Assembly: GCF_900112005.1 (NCBI RefSeq)
Contig: NZ_FOKK01000025.1
Location: 1 to 57,000 of the forward strand
DNA: 57,000 nt
Direction of reading: 5' to 3'
From: Algoriphagus aquimarinus
Lineage (GTDB): Bacteria; Bacteroidota; Bacteroidia; Cytophagales; Cyclobacteriaceae
Shown: in pieces, positions 27,042-35,859 of the stretch
Numbering within the stretch: position 1 is the first letter of the stretch
Layout: every line of letters starts with the position of its first letter
Notes under the pieces: model-generated
Seen by the model: only the letters and a program-made list of their open reading frames with translations
Database searches by the model: none
Told to the model about the DNA's origin: nothing
Position numbers and translations under genes: made by a program

Positions 27042-27334
27042 ATATTCTGAATAAATACATTGAGAGCATCCCAGAAAAATTTGGGCTGAGAAGTGCTTTT
27101 CTATTTGGATCTTATTCAAAAGGATCTCAGAAGGAAGAAAGTGATTTAGATATCGCACTAGTGTTAGATCACATGGATGATTTTTTTTCCATACAAAACG
27201 AACTTCGAAAGCTAAGACGCTCAATAGATTTAAGGATTGAGCCACATCCAATTAAAACTGAAGATTTCAATTCCAAAAACCCCTTTGCGTTAGAAATAAA
27301 AAGTACTGGAATCAACTTGGTCACCACTTTTTGA
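27020..27334 (+). CDS. MNT-type nucleotidyltransferase (antitoxin of a HEPN/MNT pair)
   Basis: 104 residues, a minimal nucleotidyltransferase domain. The catalytic motif GS-x10-DxD is intact: GSYSKGSQKEESDLD, about residues 31-45, followed by IALVLD. The third acidic residue is plausibly in IDLRIEP near 74. Family knowledge: such MNT proteins pair with HEPN RNases and, in studied cases, modify the toxin with AMP. The partner gene just upstream is interrupted by a stop codon, so this may be a lone antitoxin. It begins inside the HEPN 3' end, which implies coupled translation. Confidence 0.87.
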   Translation: MADQRIINILNKYIESIPEKFGLRSAFLFGSYSKGSQKEESDLDIALVLDHMDDFFSIQNELRKLRRSIDLRIEPHPIKTEDFNSKNPFALEIKSTGINLVTTF

Positions 27335-27350
27335 GGTCCAACAAAACTAG

Positions 27351-28421
27351 ATGAGTTCACCTAAAATCCTGTACATCACACCATCCCTACAGTCATTTGT
27401 AAAAAGTGACATCAGGATGTTGTCTAAATATTTCACTGTTCGGGTCATTAACCAGCCTTGGAGCGATAAGAGACTCGCTCCTATTAACTTCATCACTCAG
27501 TTTTTCGCTATGCTATTCAGCATTTTCGGAGCAAAACTCATCCTTGTCAACTTTGGTGGATATTGGGCTTTTTGGGCAACAATCTTCGGTAAGACGTTTG
27601 GTAAAAAAGTATTCATCGTCACACACGGTACAGATTGCGCAGCTATTCCCGAGATAAATTACGGGAGTCTAAGAATCGGGCTTCTCAAGCGAATTTGCAG
27701 CTTCAGCTACAAACGAGCTAATGCAATCTTTCCTGTCAGTGAATCATTGATCGAAACAGAGCTACTTTTCGATCCTGCTATCACTTCCAAAAAGCAAGGG
27801 CTTTTATTCCATTTCCCAGGAATTAAAACCCCGATAGAAGTCATTTATAACGGACTGGATGACAAGCAGTGGACTTTGCCCGATAAGCCAGATCGAATTA
27901 CAAATAGCTTTTTGGCAGTCATGTCACCTAGCCAATTTGAGCTCAAGGGAGGAGATTTGATTCTAGAGATTGCTAGAGAATACCCAAACTGTAGCTTTTA
28001 TTTTGCAGGAATTCAGGCCGCAGACATAAAACTAGAAACACCCACCAATGTTCATTTCTTAGGATTCCTGTCCCCAGAAGATTTACTTGCATGGTATCAG
28101 AAAACTGAATTCTACTTCCAGCTTTCAAGTTTTGAAGGATTTGGCTGTGCCTTATGTGAAGCCATGCTTTGCGGAGCTATACCAATAGGATCATCATCCA
28201 ATCATATTCCGCAGATTGTGGGAAAATCTGGATTTATAATCCCCCAGAAATCCCTAGAGTCAGCTGTTCCGGTCATGGATAAAGTGCTCAATTCTGTCAA
28301 TAAAGATTTACTTTCCATAAATTCACGACTTCATATTCAAGCCAATTATTCTATAGCGCTTAGAGAGGAAAAATTAATAGCGGCTTTGGAGCGATTTACT
28401 GGCAAGTCTTATACTAACTAA
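27351..28421 (+). CDS. Glycosyltransferase family 4 protein
   Basis: 356 residues, a GT-B-fold enzyme. The C-terminal donor-binding half has the family pattern: VIYNGLDDKQW (about 165-175), SPSQFELKGGDLILEIA, VHFLGFLSPEDLLAWYQ, then SSFEGFGCALCEAMLCGAIPIGSS (about 258-281) with the Glu of the EGFG...EA motif. It transfers a sugar from a nucleotide donor, probably to a cell-surface glycan or exopolysaccharide; acceptor unknown. Its stop overlaps the start of the FkbM methyltransferase gene by one base (TAATG), so the pair likely works on the same glycan. It begins 16 bases after the nucleotidyltransferase gene. Confidence 0.88.
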   Translation: MSSPKILYITPSLQSFVKSDIRMLSKYFTVRVINQPWSDKRLAPINFITQFFAMLFSIFGAKLILVNFGGYWAFWATIFGKTFGKKVFIVTHGTDCAAIPEINYGSLRIGLLKRICSFSYKRANAIFPVSESLIETELLFDPAITSKKQGLLFHFPGIKTPIEVIYNGLDDKQWTLPDKPDRITNSFLAVMSPSQFELKGGDLILEIAREYPNCSFYFAGIQAADIKLETPTNVHFLGFLSPEDLLAWYQKTEFYFQLSSFEGFGCALCEAMLCGAIPIGSSSNHIPQIVGKSGFIIPQKSLESAVPVMDKVLNSVNKDLLSINSRLHIQANYSIALREEKLIAALERFTGKSYTN

Positions 28422-29260
28422 TGGAACACTTCTTAAGTAAAATTTCAAGGAATTTATATGTGATTCCAGGCGGTTTTTTTGTCACCAAATTGTTTAGAAA
28501 ATTTTTCGATGGCTCTTCTCAGCCTGAAAACTGGAGGAATTTCGAATTTAGAGGAGTTTCGATGAAAGTTGATATTGCCAAGCAAATGGGAGCTGCCATC
28601 TATTGGCGAGGCGCACATGACTGGGCTCCTATTTTCGTACTGGAAAAGTTTTTGAATAAAGGCGACACGTTCATTGACGTGGGCGCAAATCAAGGAGAAT
28701 ACTCCCTTTGGGCAGCTAGAAAAGTTGGAACCCAAGGAAAAGTCGTGGCTTTTGAACCTATGCAGAAGCTTTATGATCAATTAACCGAAAACATCCGACT
28801 CAACGACGCATTCCACAAGACAATTTCGCCAGTAAAACTAGGGCTCTCTGACAAAAAGGGAGAGGTTATTCTCTATGCGAGCGAGGACTCTAACGAGGGC
28901 ACAAACACCATTTACAACACTGATAAGTTCAGCATAGAAATAGGTAAAATCCAACTCGACACACTTGACGAGCAAATAAAAGAATTGAGTGTAAGTGACG
29001 TTAACTTCCTTAAGATAGATGTGGAAGGAGCAGAACTTCAGGTGCTAAAAGGGGCCCTTAACACAATCAAAACACATCGCCCTATACTTTTATTAGAAAT
29101 CAACAAAGACGCTTGTATCGCGGGTGGCTACCTGCCCGAACATATTCTAGAGCTTCTGAAACCATTCAATTATTCTTTCTCTAAAATAGGTCTTAGAGGA
29201 TCTCTGAGTAAAGTGGAAGACTTACCAGATTTCTGTAATATCCTAGCGACCCCACAATAG
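28421..29260 (+). CDS. FkbM-family SAM-dependent methyltransferase
   Basis: 279 residues. The SAM-binding fold starts with DTFIDVGANQGEYSLWAARKVG (about 84-105; motif I is VGANQGEYS), followed by VVAFEPMQKLYDQLTENI (motif II, Glu at the strand end), LDEQIKELSVSDVNFLKIDVEGAELQVLKGA (about 188-211, the FkbM hallmark KIDVEGAE) and PILLLEIN. It methylates an oxygen, probably on a sugar. It is coupled to the upstream GT4 gene, pointing to a methylated sugar on a surface glycan. The substrate is unknown. Confidence 0.9.
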   Translation: MEHFLSKISRNLYVIPGGFFVTKLFRKFFDGSSQPENWRNFEFRGVSMKVDIAKQMGAAIYWRGAHDWAPIFVLEKFLNKGDTFIDVGANQGEYSLWAARKVGTQGKVVAFEPMQKLYDQLTENIRLNDAFHKTISPVKLGLSDKKGEVILYASEDSNEGTNTIYNTDKFSIEIGKIQLDTLDEQIKELSVSDVNFLKIDVEGAELQVLKGALNTIKTHRPILLLEINKDACIAGGYLPEHILELLKPFNYSFSKIGLRGSLSKVEDLPDFCNILATPQ

Positions 29261-29265
29261 CTTTT

Positions 29266-32200
29266 CTACTTGATGAGTAAAAAGCTTCCAGTTTGAGTTT
29301 TTAGCTCTGCTCCGTCTGTTGCGTGGAGATATTCCACCTTGTACACATAGGCTCCATTCGGTACTTCTGATCCTTTGAAGATACCATCCCAACCTTTATC
29401 CTCTAGGTTGCTCGAGTAGTAAAGCAATTCTCCCCATCTATTATAGACCGAAAACCTGATCGATTTCAATTGATCGAAAACAGGGAAGTAGAAGTCATTT
29501 CGTCCATCATCATTTGGAGTAAACGCATCTGGCATTCTCAGAAATTTAGTACCAACTATAGTCAGTAGCTTGGACAGTTCTTTCACACATCCCAATTCAT
29601 CCGTAACGGTAAGTTTGACTTCGTAATTTCCAGCGTTTTGAAATTTATGAATAGGATCTGACTCAGAACTAACCTCACCATCTCCAAAGTCCCAATTGTA
29701 TTTGTCTATACTAGACCCAACAGAAAAGTTTTCAAATTTGATTGGATAGTTGAAATTCAACAAGCCTTCATTCACAAGGGACTCACTGCTATATCCAAAA
29801 CCCGCCTTTAAATAAGTAAGGTCCTGCTCATCGATTTCAAACGATCTAATTTGACTACAGCCGTTCGAATTCTCGATTTTCACCGAATAACTACCCGGTA
29901 AAAATTCCTTGTATTCATATATACCTTCTGGCAATCCTTCTTCTAATAACTCAAACTTCTCACCTGACAATAAATCACCAGAAATTAAAACCTTATATTC
30001 CGATGGTTCGTCTGCCTCAAAAGCTAGTTCAATGGACAAATTGGGCTCCTCTGGACAAGTTATTTGAGCAGAATTTTTTGTTAATTCAACTGAAAAAAGG
30101 GTTGCTTCAGGTACCACAAACTCACTTCGGGCAGCACAACCAGTCTGATCTATTACAAATACGCGATGTAATCCAGGTAATAGATCTCTGACTGTTTCTG
30201 TGGTAGGTGTACCTCGCTCTTCCCAAAGAATAGAATAAGGAGGCACGCCTTTACTTATTGATAAGCTCACTTTTCGCTCTGGAGTAGATGTCTCACAAGA
30301 ACCTTCATCCATCTCAACCTCTATTTCCACCTCGCTGACGGCAAAGCCAAAACCTATTGGGCAATTGCTATCAGGGATCACAGCATAATAAATAGCTTCG
30401 TAATCAAGAGGGAAATTTATCCCATTTCCATATTCTATGTAAGTACTGGTAAGAGGGAATTCATTGTAATATCTAGTACCCTCTGGAAATATACCCGGTA
30501 AATAAAGAGAAGGGGAGATCTCTGTATTTCCTTGCTCTGAACAGATTATAATCTTTGATTTACCAGATTCATAGCCACAGTTTACGTTTAGAAATTCATC
30601 TGCATCAACCTGTAAATCTATAGGACCAAAAATAGGAGCATTAAAACATTGTGATTCTTCACTGAAGCCTATCAACAAAGGCGTATTTGGAATCGGCTTT
30701 CCTGAGTCCCCATTAATTCCTTGGATTTGCCCATCGAGCACAAAATTAGCACTGCATGAGTCAATCAATACTTCACACTTTTCAGTAACACGAACGGTAT
30801 AAGTCAGCTTGGCCATTAGTTCGTCAGGATTACTTGGCAATGGAATATCTCCTAAATCCCAAACGACCTGATTCGAAAATAGCGAAGGTCGATTACCTGA
30901 ATTACCGGCAAAAAAATACTCACCAACTGAAGAAACATATTCCAATCCATCAGGCAGGTTAATTTCCAATAGCAAATCTTCAAGTATCACACCACCCGTA
31001 TTTTTGACTTCAACAATCATCTCCAGTTCGTCGCCAGGTTTTATACTTTTCCCTTCCGCAAAGGGTTGATTATTTACAGAATTCAAAAAATGATAGCCTT
31101 GCACTTCAGGCTCATTGGCATCCACGGCCATTACAATATTATATATGACATAGGCATCACCATCTGTCCCGTACCTAAACCTCGTACTAGTCTGTCCATT
31201 CGAAATAATACTATTTCCGGCATTGGGGATGTCAAAGACTGAAATATCCATCCCCGTGTTATTCTTGAGTTCTGGATTCCTTGCGTTTCCCCCGGTATTG
31301 ATACTAGAATTGAAAAAGTTATCAGGAGAGTTTCCTGAGTGAGATAGCCTTATGAAATCATCGGTATTAACTCCTTTCTCTATTTCAAAATAATCTCCCA
31401 AGGCAGCAACATCACCTTCACCGGCAGCAACACCAAGCTTCATATTTACTGGCCCGCTGTCCACTGCAGAAAAACCAGAGATAGGTATAGTAAAATCTGC
31501 AACCACACTACCCCTAACGAAAGCATACCCATCAAAAACTGTTATGCTCCTATTTTCCATAACTGGATTCTCGTACACCACCACTAGGGACCAGCCACCG
31601 TAGTGATAATTTGAACCTTCAAGTGCGCCAAGATCAGCTACAGTATATTCTCCTTCGCCCTGTTGTCTGACGTAATCTGTAACCTCCACAAAACCTACAT
31701 ACAATCCCAAATCATTCCCCAAATCAAGGCCATAGGTATATCGAATATCATTCTCTCCAGCTCTGAATTTACCACCTACAGGATCATTCGGCCCAACTAA
31801 CGTAATCTCTTTACGATCTAATTTTTTAGGAAATCCATTTTGATCGTCAACATAAAAAACATCTTGGGTAGGCCCTCTTCCCGACCAATACAGACCAGCG
31901 AAAAGCACATTTGTACAATTCGCATCTGCTCCATTTTCTTTGTTGAAACCCAAAGTAGCCGAGGAAGAATTTATGGTATTTGGATCAGAATCCACATCTA
32001 CAAACAACAATAAATTATCATTCATTAAGTCATCAGCATAGTTAGCAAGACTCAAATTTGTATTTCCAATTAACGCAAAATCTCCTTTCACATTAAAAGT
32101 TTTTCTACTGGGATTGGATGCCGATGCTCTTTCAGTAAAAGGAACTCGAACCTGACCAATGACAGAAATCTGAATACAAAAGATTAAGAAAAGTGATAAT

Positions 32201-32310
32201 AGGGAGGCTAAAGGAACTTTTGTCACAGAGAATGTTCGGGTAAAATGAAATCCTATTTTGAGGAGAAATTGCTTGTAAGTATTAAATCGAAGGTTATTTA
32301 AACAAGCCAA
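29266..32310 (-). CDS. Large secreted adhesin-like protein with DUF11-like and PKD domains and T9SS type-B C-terminal domain
   Basis: 1014 residues. The hydrophobic signal segment (about 33-50, SLLSLFLIFCIQISVIG) starts unusually late, so the true start may be further in at a non-ATG codon; I see no better ATG. The N-terminal 350 residues are beta-rich with no domain I can name. A DUF11-like repeat is at about 405-500 (EMIVEVKNTGGVILEDLLLEINLPDGLEY). SprB-like repeats occupy about 640-830 (GSCETSTPERKVSLSISKGVPPYSILW). A PKD domain is near 850-925 (YNWDFGDGEVSSESDP). A type-B sorting domain ends the protein (MPDAFTPNDDGRNDFYFP, VYNRWGELLYYS, GWDGIFKG). It should be exported by T9SS. Unlike the first type-B protein, no PorP/SprF gene follows it. 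Confidence 0.85.
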   Translation of the reverse strand: MACLNNLRFNTYKQFLLKIGFHFTRTFSVTKVPLASLLSLFLIFCIQISVIGQVRVPFTERASASNPSRKTFNVKGDFALIGNTNLSLANYADDLMNDNLLLFVDVDSDPNTINSSSATLGFNKENGADANCTNVLFAGLYWSGRGPTQDVFYVDDQNGFPKKLDRKEITLVGPNDPVGGKFRAGENDIRYTYGLDLGNDLGLYVGFVEVTDYVRQQGEGEYTVADLGALEGSNYHYGGWSLVVVYENPVMENRSITVFDGYAFVRGSVVADFTIPISGFSAVDSGPVNMKLGVAAGEGDVAALGDYFEIEKGVNTDDFIRLSHSGNSPDNFFNSSINTGGNARNPELKNNTGMDISVFDIPNAGNSIISNGQTSTRFRYGTDGDAYVIYNIVMAVDANEPEVQGYHFLNSVNNQPFAEGKSIKPGDELEMIVEVKNTGGVILEDLLLEINLPDGLEYVSSVGEYFFAGNSGNRPSLFSNQVVWDLGDIPLPSNPDELMAKLTYTVRVTEKCEVLIDSCSANFVLDGQIQGINGDSGKPIPNTPLLIGFSEESQCFNAPIFGPIDLQVDADEFLNVNCGYESGKSKIIICSEQGNTEISPSLYLPGIFPEGTRYYNEFPLTSTYIEYGNGINFPLDYEAIYYAVIPDSNCPIGFGFAVSEVEIEVEMDEGSCETSTPERKVSLSISKGVPPYSILWEERGTPTTETVRDLLPGLHRVFVIDQTGCAARSEFVVPEATLFSVELTKNSAQITCPEEPNLSIELAFEADEPSEYKVLISGDLLSGEKFELLEEGLPEGIYEYKEFLPGSYSVKIENSNGCSQIRSFEIDEQDLTYLKAGFGYSSESLVNEGLLNFNYPIKFENFSVGSSIDKYNWDFGDGEVSSESDPIHKFQNAGNYEVKLTVTDELGCVKELSKLLTIVGTKFLRMPDAFTPNDDGRNDFYFPVFDQLKSIRFSVYNRWGELLYYSSNLEDKGWDGIFKGSEVPNGAYVYKVEYLHATDGAELKTQTGSFLLIK

Positions 32311-33185
32311 ACGTCAATTTTCATCAAATGTTATGGACAGGCAATTCTACAGCATTTTTCTCAATTTTTAAAACATTAGTAATCTACTTCCATACATGGT
32401 TTCAATATCAACTCGACAACACATTTTATACTCATTTACCAAACCTCTGCCGTTCTATCATATTATGAAGTGATTTCACAAAACTTATTACTTTAGTCTA
32501 CAAAAACACTTCAGCATCTTACTGATTACGAGTCTTTTTAAAAATAACCTTCAAATCTATTTTGATTTAGGCTTCTTTTCGACGGAGGTAAGAATTTTCG
32601 GAAAATCTATAGGGTTCAACCTACAATGAAAAATAGTCAGCCTTATCTGAGAAAAACATTCTTCAAACTAGATCAGTATAATAATTCTCCAAATATGTCT
32701 TTTCAGAATTTTCGAAATGACTTTTCTCAATACACCAAATTTTCAATCTAAAAGGATCATCCCCAATTTATTAACTCTTTTTAACCAGTTTCTCAGATCT
32801 CAACAGAAATTTGATCTAAATCAAAGGTTTTTTAAACCGCCTTTTTACATATCAACAAACACTGAAAAAATATAAGTAAAAAAAAAGGGAGCTTTTAAAA
32901 AAAGCTCCCAAGAGTGGGTCTATCGTCAATCATCTAAAACCAAATATACTTTTGTAATCCTTGCTGTGTATTTGTTTTTTTGATCTTTTAATTTTGATAA
33001 ACATAATGAAAATGTTTTAAACCGCCCAAAAACAAATAATTATTTTTCATGAAATATCGAAGAGAAATTAACTGAATATCATCTTAATCGCAAAATCCTC
33101 CCTAATAACCTATCTATCTCTATCCAAATAGCTTTTTTCAGTTAAAGGCCTTTTTTTCATTATCTTCAAAGTGTAACTACTTACT
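32311..33185. other. 875-bp AT-rich gene-free region
   Basis: I see no protein-coding remnant in any frame. It lies between two divergent units and so holds promoters for both, but none matches the consensus well. Two structures stand out: a strong leftward terminator at 32878-32909 with no gene upstream of it, and a 12-base repeat TTTTAAACCGCC at 32830-32841 and 33015-33026. Confidence 0.6.
32878..32909 (-). terminator. Orphan rho-independent terminator, leftward
   Basis: GGGAGCTTTT (32887-32896) and AAAAGCTCCC (32900-32909) form a 10-base-pair stem with a 3-base loop, followed on the minus strand by nine T residues. No minus-strand gene lies between it and 36200, so it should end an unannotated RNA. 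A TATATTTG -7-like element at 32941-32948 on the same strand would give an RNA of only about 55 bases. Confidence 0.75.
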
Positions 33186-34349
33186 ATGAAGAACTTAATT
33201 ATTGTTTTGGGAGCAATCGTGCTGATTTACTTTGCCGCCACGCTGATTATCCCACCCTATATTGAATCCCAAAGAAACCCAGTAAAATCACCTCCTCCCT
33301 ATACTGTCTCTATCGAAGCCCAAGCGATGTACCATAGGCTGGACTTCATTTCCGATTTACACTGCGACGCCTTGCTATGGGGACGAAACCTTACTGAAAG
33401 AGGGAGTCGAGGACAAGTGGATTTCCCTAGAATGCGTGAAGCAAATGTAGCCTTGGAGATGTTCACCATTGTATCCAAATCTCCAGCTGGACAAAACATG
33501 AAAATAAACACCGAGGATGCTTTTGACAACATTACACCACTCACCATTGCTAAAGGTGAATATCCAGCTAATTGGTTTAGCCTGATCAATCGCACACTCT
33601 CTCAATCCGAAAAACTGGCAGACTTTATTCAAGAGGAAGAGGGAAAGGCAATTTTCGTGAGAAATAAAGCAGACTTCCAACGATTAATTGAAGCGAGAAA
33701 AGCTGACAAATCTATTATTGGCGGAATGCTGGGAATCGAAGGCGCACATGCCTTGGAAGGTAAGATTGAAAATCTGGATCGGGCATTTGAAGCCGGAGTT
33801 CGAATGATAGGACTCACGCACTTTTTTGACAATGAGCTTGGAGGGTCTGCCCACGGACAAAGTCAGGCGGGATTAACAGCCTTTGGAAAAGAAGTAGTCA
33901 ACAAAATGAATGAGAAAGGAATATTTATTGATCTCGCGCACTGCTCACCTGCGATAGTCGATGATGTTTTGGCAATGACTGACAAACCAGTGATCGTATC
34001 TCACACAGGCGTGCGAGGAGTTCTGGATTCACCACGAAACCTCAGCGACGTGCATATTCAGAAAATAGCTAAAAACGGCGGAATCATTGGAATTGCCTTC
34101 TTCGATGAAGCTGTAGGAGTCCCTGAGCTACCCAACATCATCGCTTCCATTAAGCATGTTCGCGACCTAGTCGGCATTGAATACGTCGCTTTAGGCTCTG
34201 ATTACGATGGAGCAGTCGCAGTTCCTTTTGATATTACAGGCTTTCCGCTTTTGGTAGAAGGAATGATGAACCAAGGTTTCAACGAAACTGAGATCCAGGC
34301 AGTAATGGGTGAGAATATTAAAAGATTTTTCTTACAAAACCTTAATTAA
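33186..34349 (+). CDS. Membrane dipeptidase (peptidase family M19)
   Basis: 387 residues. A hydrophobic N-terminal segment (about 4-24, LIIVLGAIVLIYFAATLII) acts as a signal anchor, so the enzyme sits outside the cytoplasmic membrane. It is a renal-dipeptidase-type zinc enzyme. Metal ligands match the family: FISDLHCDALLWGR (HxD, about 53-66), the bridging Glu in GMLGIEGAHALEG (about 178-190), RMIGLTHF (about 208-215), DLAHCSP (about 249-255), VSHTG (about 274-278) and the GSDYDGAV motif near 339-346. It cleaves dipeptides. It is the first gene of a tight rightward set, overlapping the next start by one base (TAATG). Confidence 0.92.
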   Translation: MKNLIIVLGAIVLIYFAATLIIPPYIESQRNPVKSPPPYTVSIEAQAMYHRLDFISDLHCDALLWGRNLTERGSRGQVDFPRMREANVALEMFTIVSKSPAGQNMKINTEDAFDNITPLTIAKGEYPANWFSLINRTLSQSEKLADFIQEEEGKAIFVRNKADFQRLIEARKADKSIIGGMLGIEGAHALEGKIENLDRAFEAGVRMIGLTHFFDNELGGSAHGQSQAGLTAFGKEVVNKMNEKGIFIDLAHCSPAIVDDVLAMTDKPVIVSHTGVRGVLDSPRNLSDVHIQKIAKNGGIIGIAFFDEAVGVPELPNIIASIKHVRDLVGIEYVALGSDYDGAVAVPFDITGFPLLVEGMMNQGFNETEIQAVMGENIKRFFLQNLN

Positions 34350-35074
34350 TGAACGAAGCGCATATTCACCAAGAGAGTAAATACTTCCAGAAACTTCAAG
34401 AATACCTTCGAGAATTTGTGTATGGAGGGATTGACGGAGCCGTGACTACATTTGCAGTGGTCGCCGGTGGATTTGGCGCAGATCTGGATCCAGGGATAAT
34501 TATAATCCTGGGCTTTGCCAACTTACTTGCAGACGGATTCTCCATGTCTGTAGGAGCCTATCTATCTGCTAAAAGTGATAAGGAAAATTACAAGAAACAC
34601 GAATCACTTGAATACTGGGAGATAGAACATCTTCCTGAAATAGAACGAGCAGAGATCGCGGATATTTATAGGGCGAAAGGCTTCAATGGCGAATTGTTGG
34701 AAAAAGTAGTGGATCAAATCACTTCGAACAAAGATCTTTGGGTAGCTGAAATGATGAAGGATGAATTAAACCTAATGGAGGAAACCAAAAGCCCCTTTAA
34801 GATTGGCGTCGCCACTTTCGTATCTTTCCTTATTGTAGGATTTATTCCCTTGCTAGTTTATCTCTATACATTTTTCTACCCGTCCACAATTAATATTTTC
34901 TTCTGGACAAGTGTACTTACAGGGCTAGCCTTTGTAGTAATTGGAGCTTTAAAATCCCTAGTGAACCAAACTTCTATAATTAAAAGCATAGCAGAGACAG
35001 TTGCATTAGGTCTTTTAGCGGCAGTTGTAGCTTATTATGTAGGCGACATCCTTGAAAACTTTTTTATAAAATAA
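34349..35074 (+). CDS. VIT1/CCC1-family transporter
   Basis: 241 residues. Transmembrane segments are visible near 30-80 (GIDGAVTTFAVVAGGF and IIILGFANLLADGFSMSVGAYLSAKS), then a soluble acidic middle domain at about 85-145 (EIERAEIADIYRAKGF, the metal-binding loop seen in this family), then three hydrophobic segments at about 153-238. FAVVAGGFGA and the GFANLLADGFSMSVG segment are family hallmarks. Family members move ferrous iron or manganese; the metal is not decided by sequence. It overlaps the dipeptidase gene by one base. Confidence 0.9.
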   Translation: MNEAHIHQESKYFQKLQEYLREFVYGGIDGAVTTFAVVAGGFGADLDPGIIIILGFANLLADGFSMSVGAYLSAKSDKENYKKHESLEYWEIEHLPEIERAEIADIYRAKGFNGELLEKVVDQITSNKDLWVAEMMKDELNLMEETKSPFKIGVATFVSFLIVGFIPLLVYLYTFFYPSTINIFFWTSVLTGLAFVVIGALKSLVNQTSIIKSIAETVALGLLAAVVAYYVGDILENFFIK

Positions 35075-35078
35075 TGAC

Positions 35079-35840
35079 ATGAAAACCATAGATGAAGTAC
35101 TGGTTCGGATGGATCAAATTGTAGATCTATGTAAAAGCGAGCAATCACGCATGGGATATTTTGCAATTCTATACCGCCAGGTGACACGAAGAATCCGAGA
35201 TGGCATCCTTGTTAGGGAATTTGAAGACAATGAGCGTATGGAAAAATTGGATGTGCTTTTTGCAGGCAGATTCATTCAGGCTTATGACCTATGGAAAAGT
35301 GGTCAAAAACCTACCAATAGTTGGTTGCTAGCATTCGAAGCTAGTATGACTAGCAAACACCTAGTTCTTCAGCATTTGTTTCTGGGTATCAATGCACATA
35401 TCAATTTAGATTTGGGTATCTCAGCCGCAGACACCATGGGCGCGGAGCCTATCGCTGGCATTCAAAACGACTTCAATAAAATCAATGCAGTTCTCGCCGA
35501 ATTAGTAGATGGAGTCAAAGTCAATATCGGCAAAGTCTCTCCGATTTTTGGCTGGCTAATACCATTGGCCAAAGGCCGGGATGAAATGCTTCTCAACTTC
35601 TCTATTCAGCTTGCCCGAGATGGTGCATGGAAATACGCAGGAGAATATTATGGGTGCGAAGATCGATCCACGTCGATTTTAGAGCGGGATGCCAACATTG
35701 CAAAACTAGCAAACAAGCTGATCAACCCCGGAAAATTCTTACTACTTATGCTAAAAATGGTCGGCTTCGTAGAATGGAAATCCGTTAGCCGCACGATGGA
35801 TCAATTGGATACGGTGGTGAAAGAAGCGCAAACGATTTAG
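35079..35840 (+). CDS. DUF5995-family protein
   Basis: 253 residues, soluble and helical with no signal peptide. Conserved-looking blocks are YRQVTRRIRDGI (about 30-41), FAGRFIQAYDLW (about 60-71), HLFLGINAHINLDLGI (about 100-115) and NKINAVLAELVD. The HINLDLG segment suggests a metal or haem site, as in iron-containing oxygenase folds, but this is inference. It follows the transporter gene by 4 bases and is surely in the same operon. Its function is unknown. Confidence 0.78.
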   Translation: MKTIDEVLVRMDQIVDLCKSEQSRMGYFAILYRQVTRRIRDGILVREFEDNERMEKLDVLFAGRFIQAYDLWKSGQKPTNSWLLAFEASMTSKHLVLQHLFLGINAHINLDLGISAADTMGAEPIAGIQNDFNKINAVLAELVDGVKVNIGKVSPIFGWLIPLAKGRDEMLLNFSIQLARDGAWKYAGEYYGCEDRSTSILERDANIAKLANKLINPGKFLLLMLKMVGFVEWKSVSRTMDQLDTVVKEAQTI

Positions 35841-35859
35841 GACGACAGAAAGGAGAAAA

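Noticed and set aside
27036..27360. Overlapping minus-strand ORFs opposite the nucleotidyltransferase gene
   Set aside because: They are shadows of the plus-strand gene, with no motif and no independent start context.
32989..32996. Plus-strand TAATTTTG as promoter of the dipeptidase operon
   Set aside because: The nearest TTTG is only 14 bases upstream and the element lies nearly 190 bases from the start codon.
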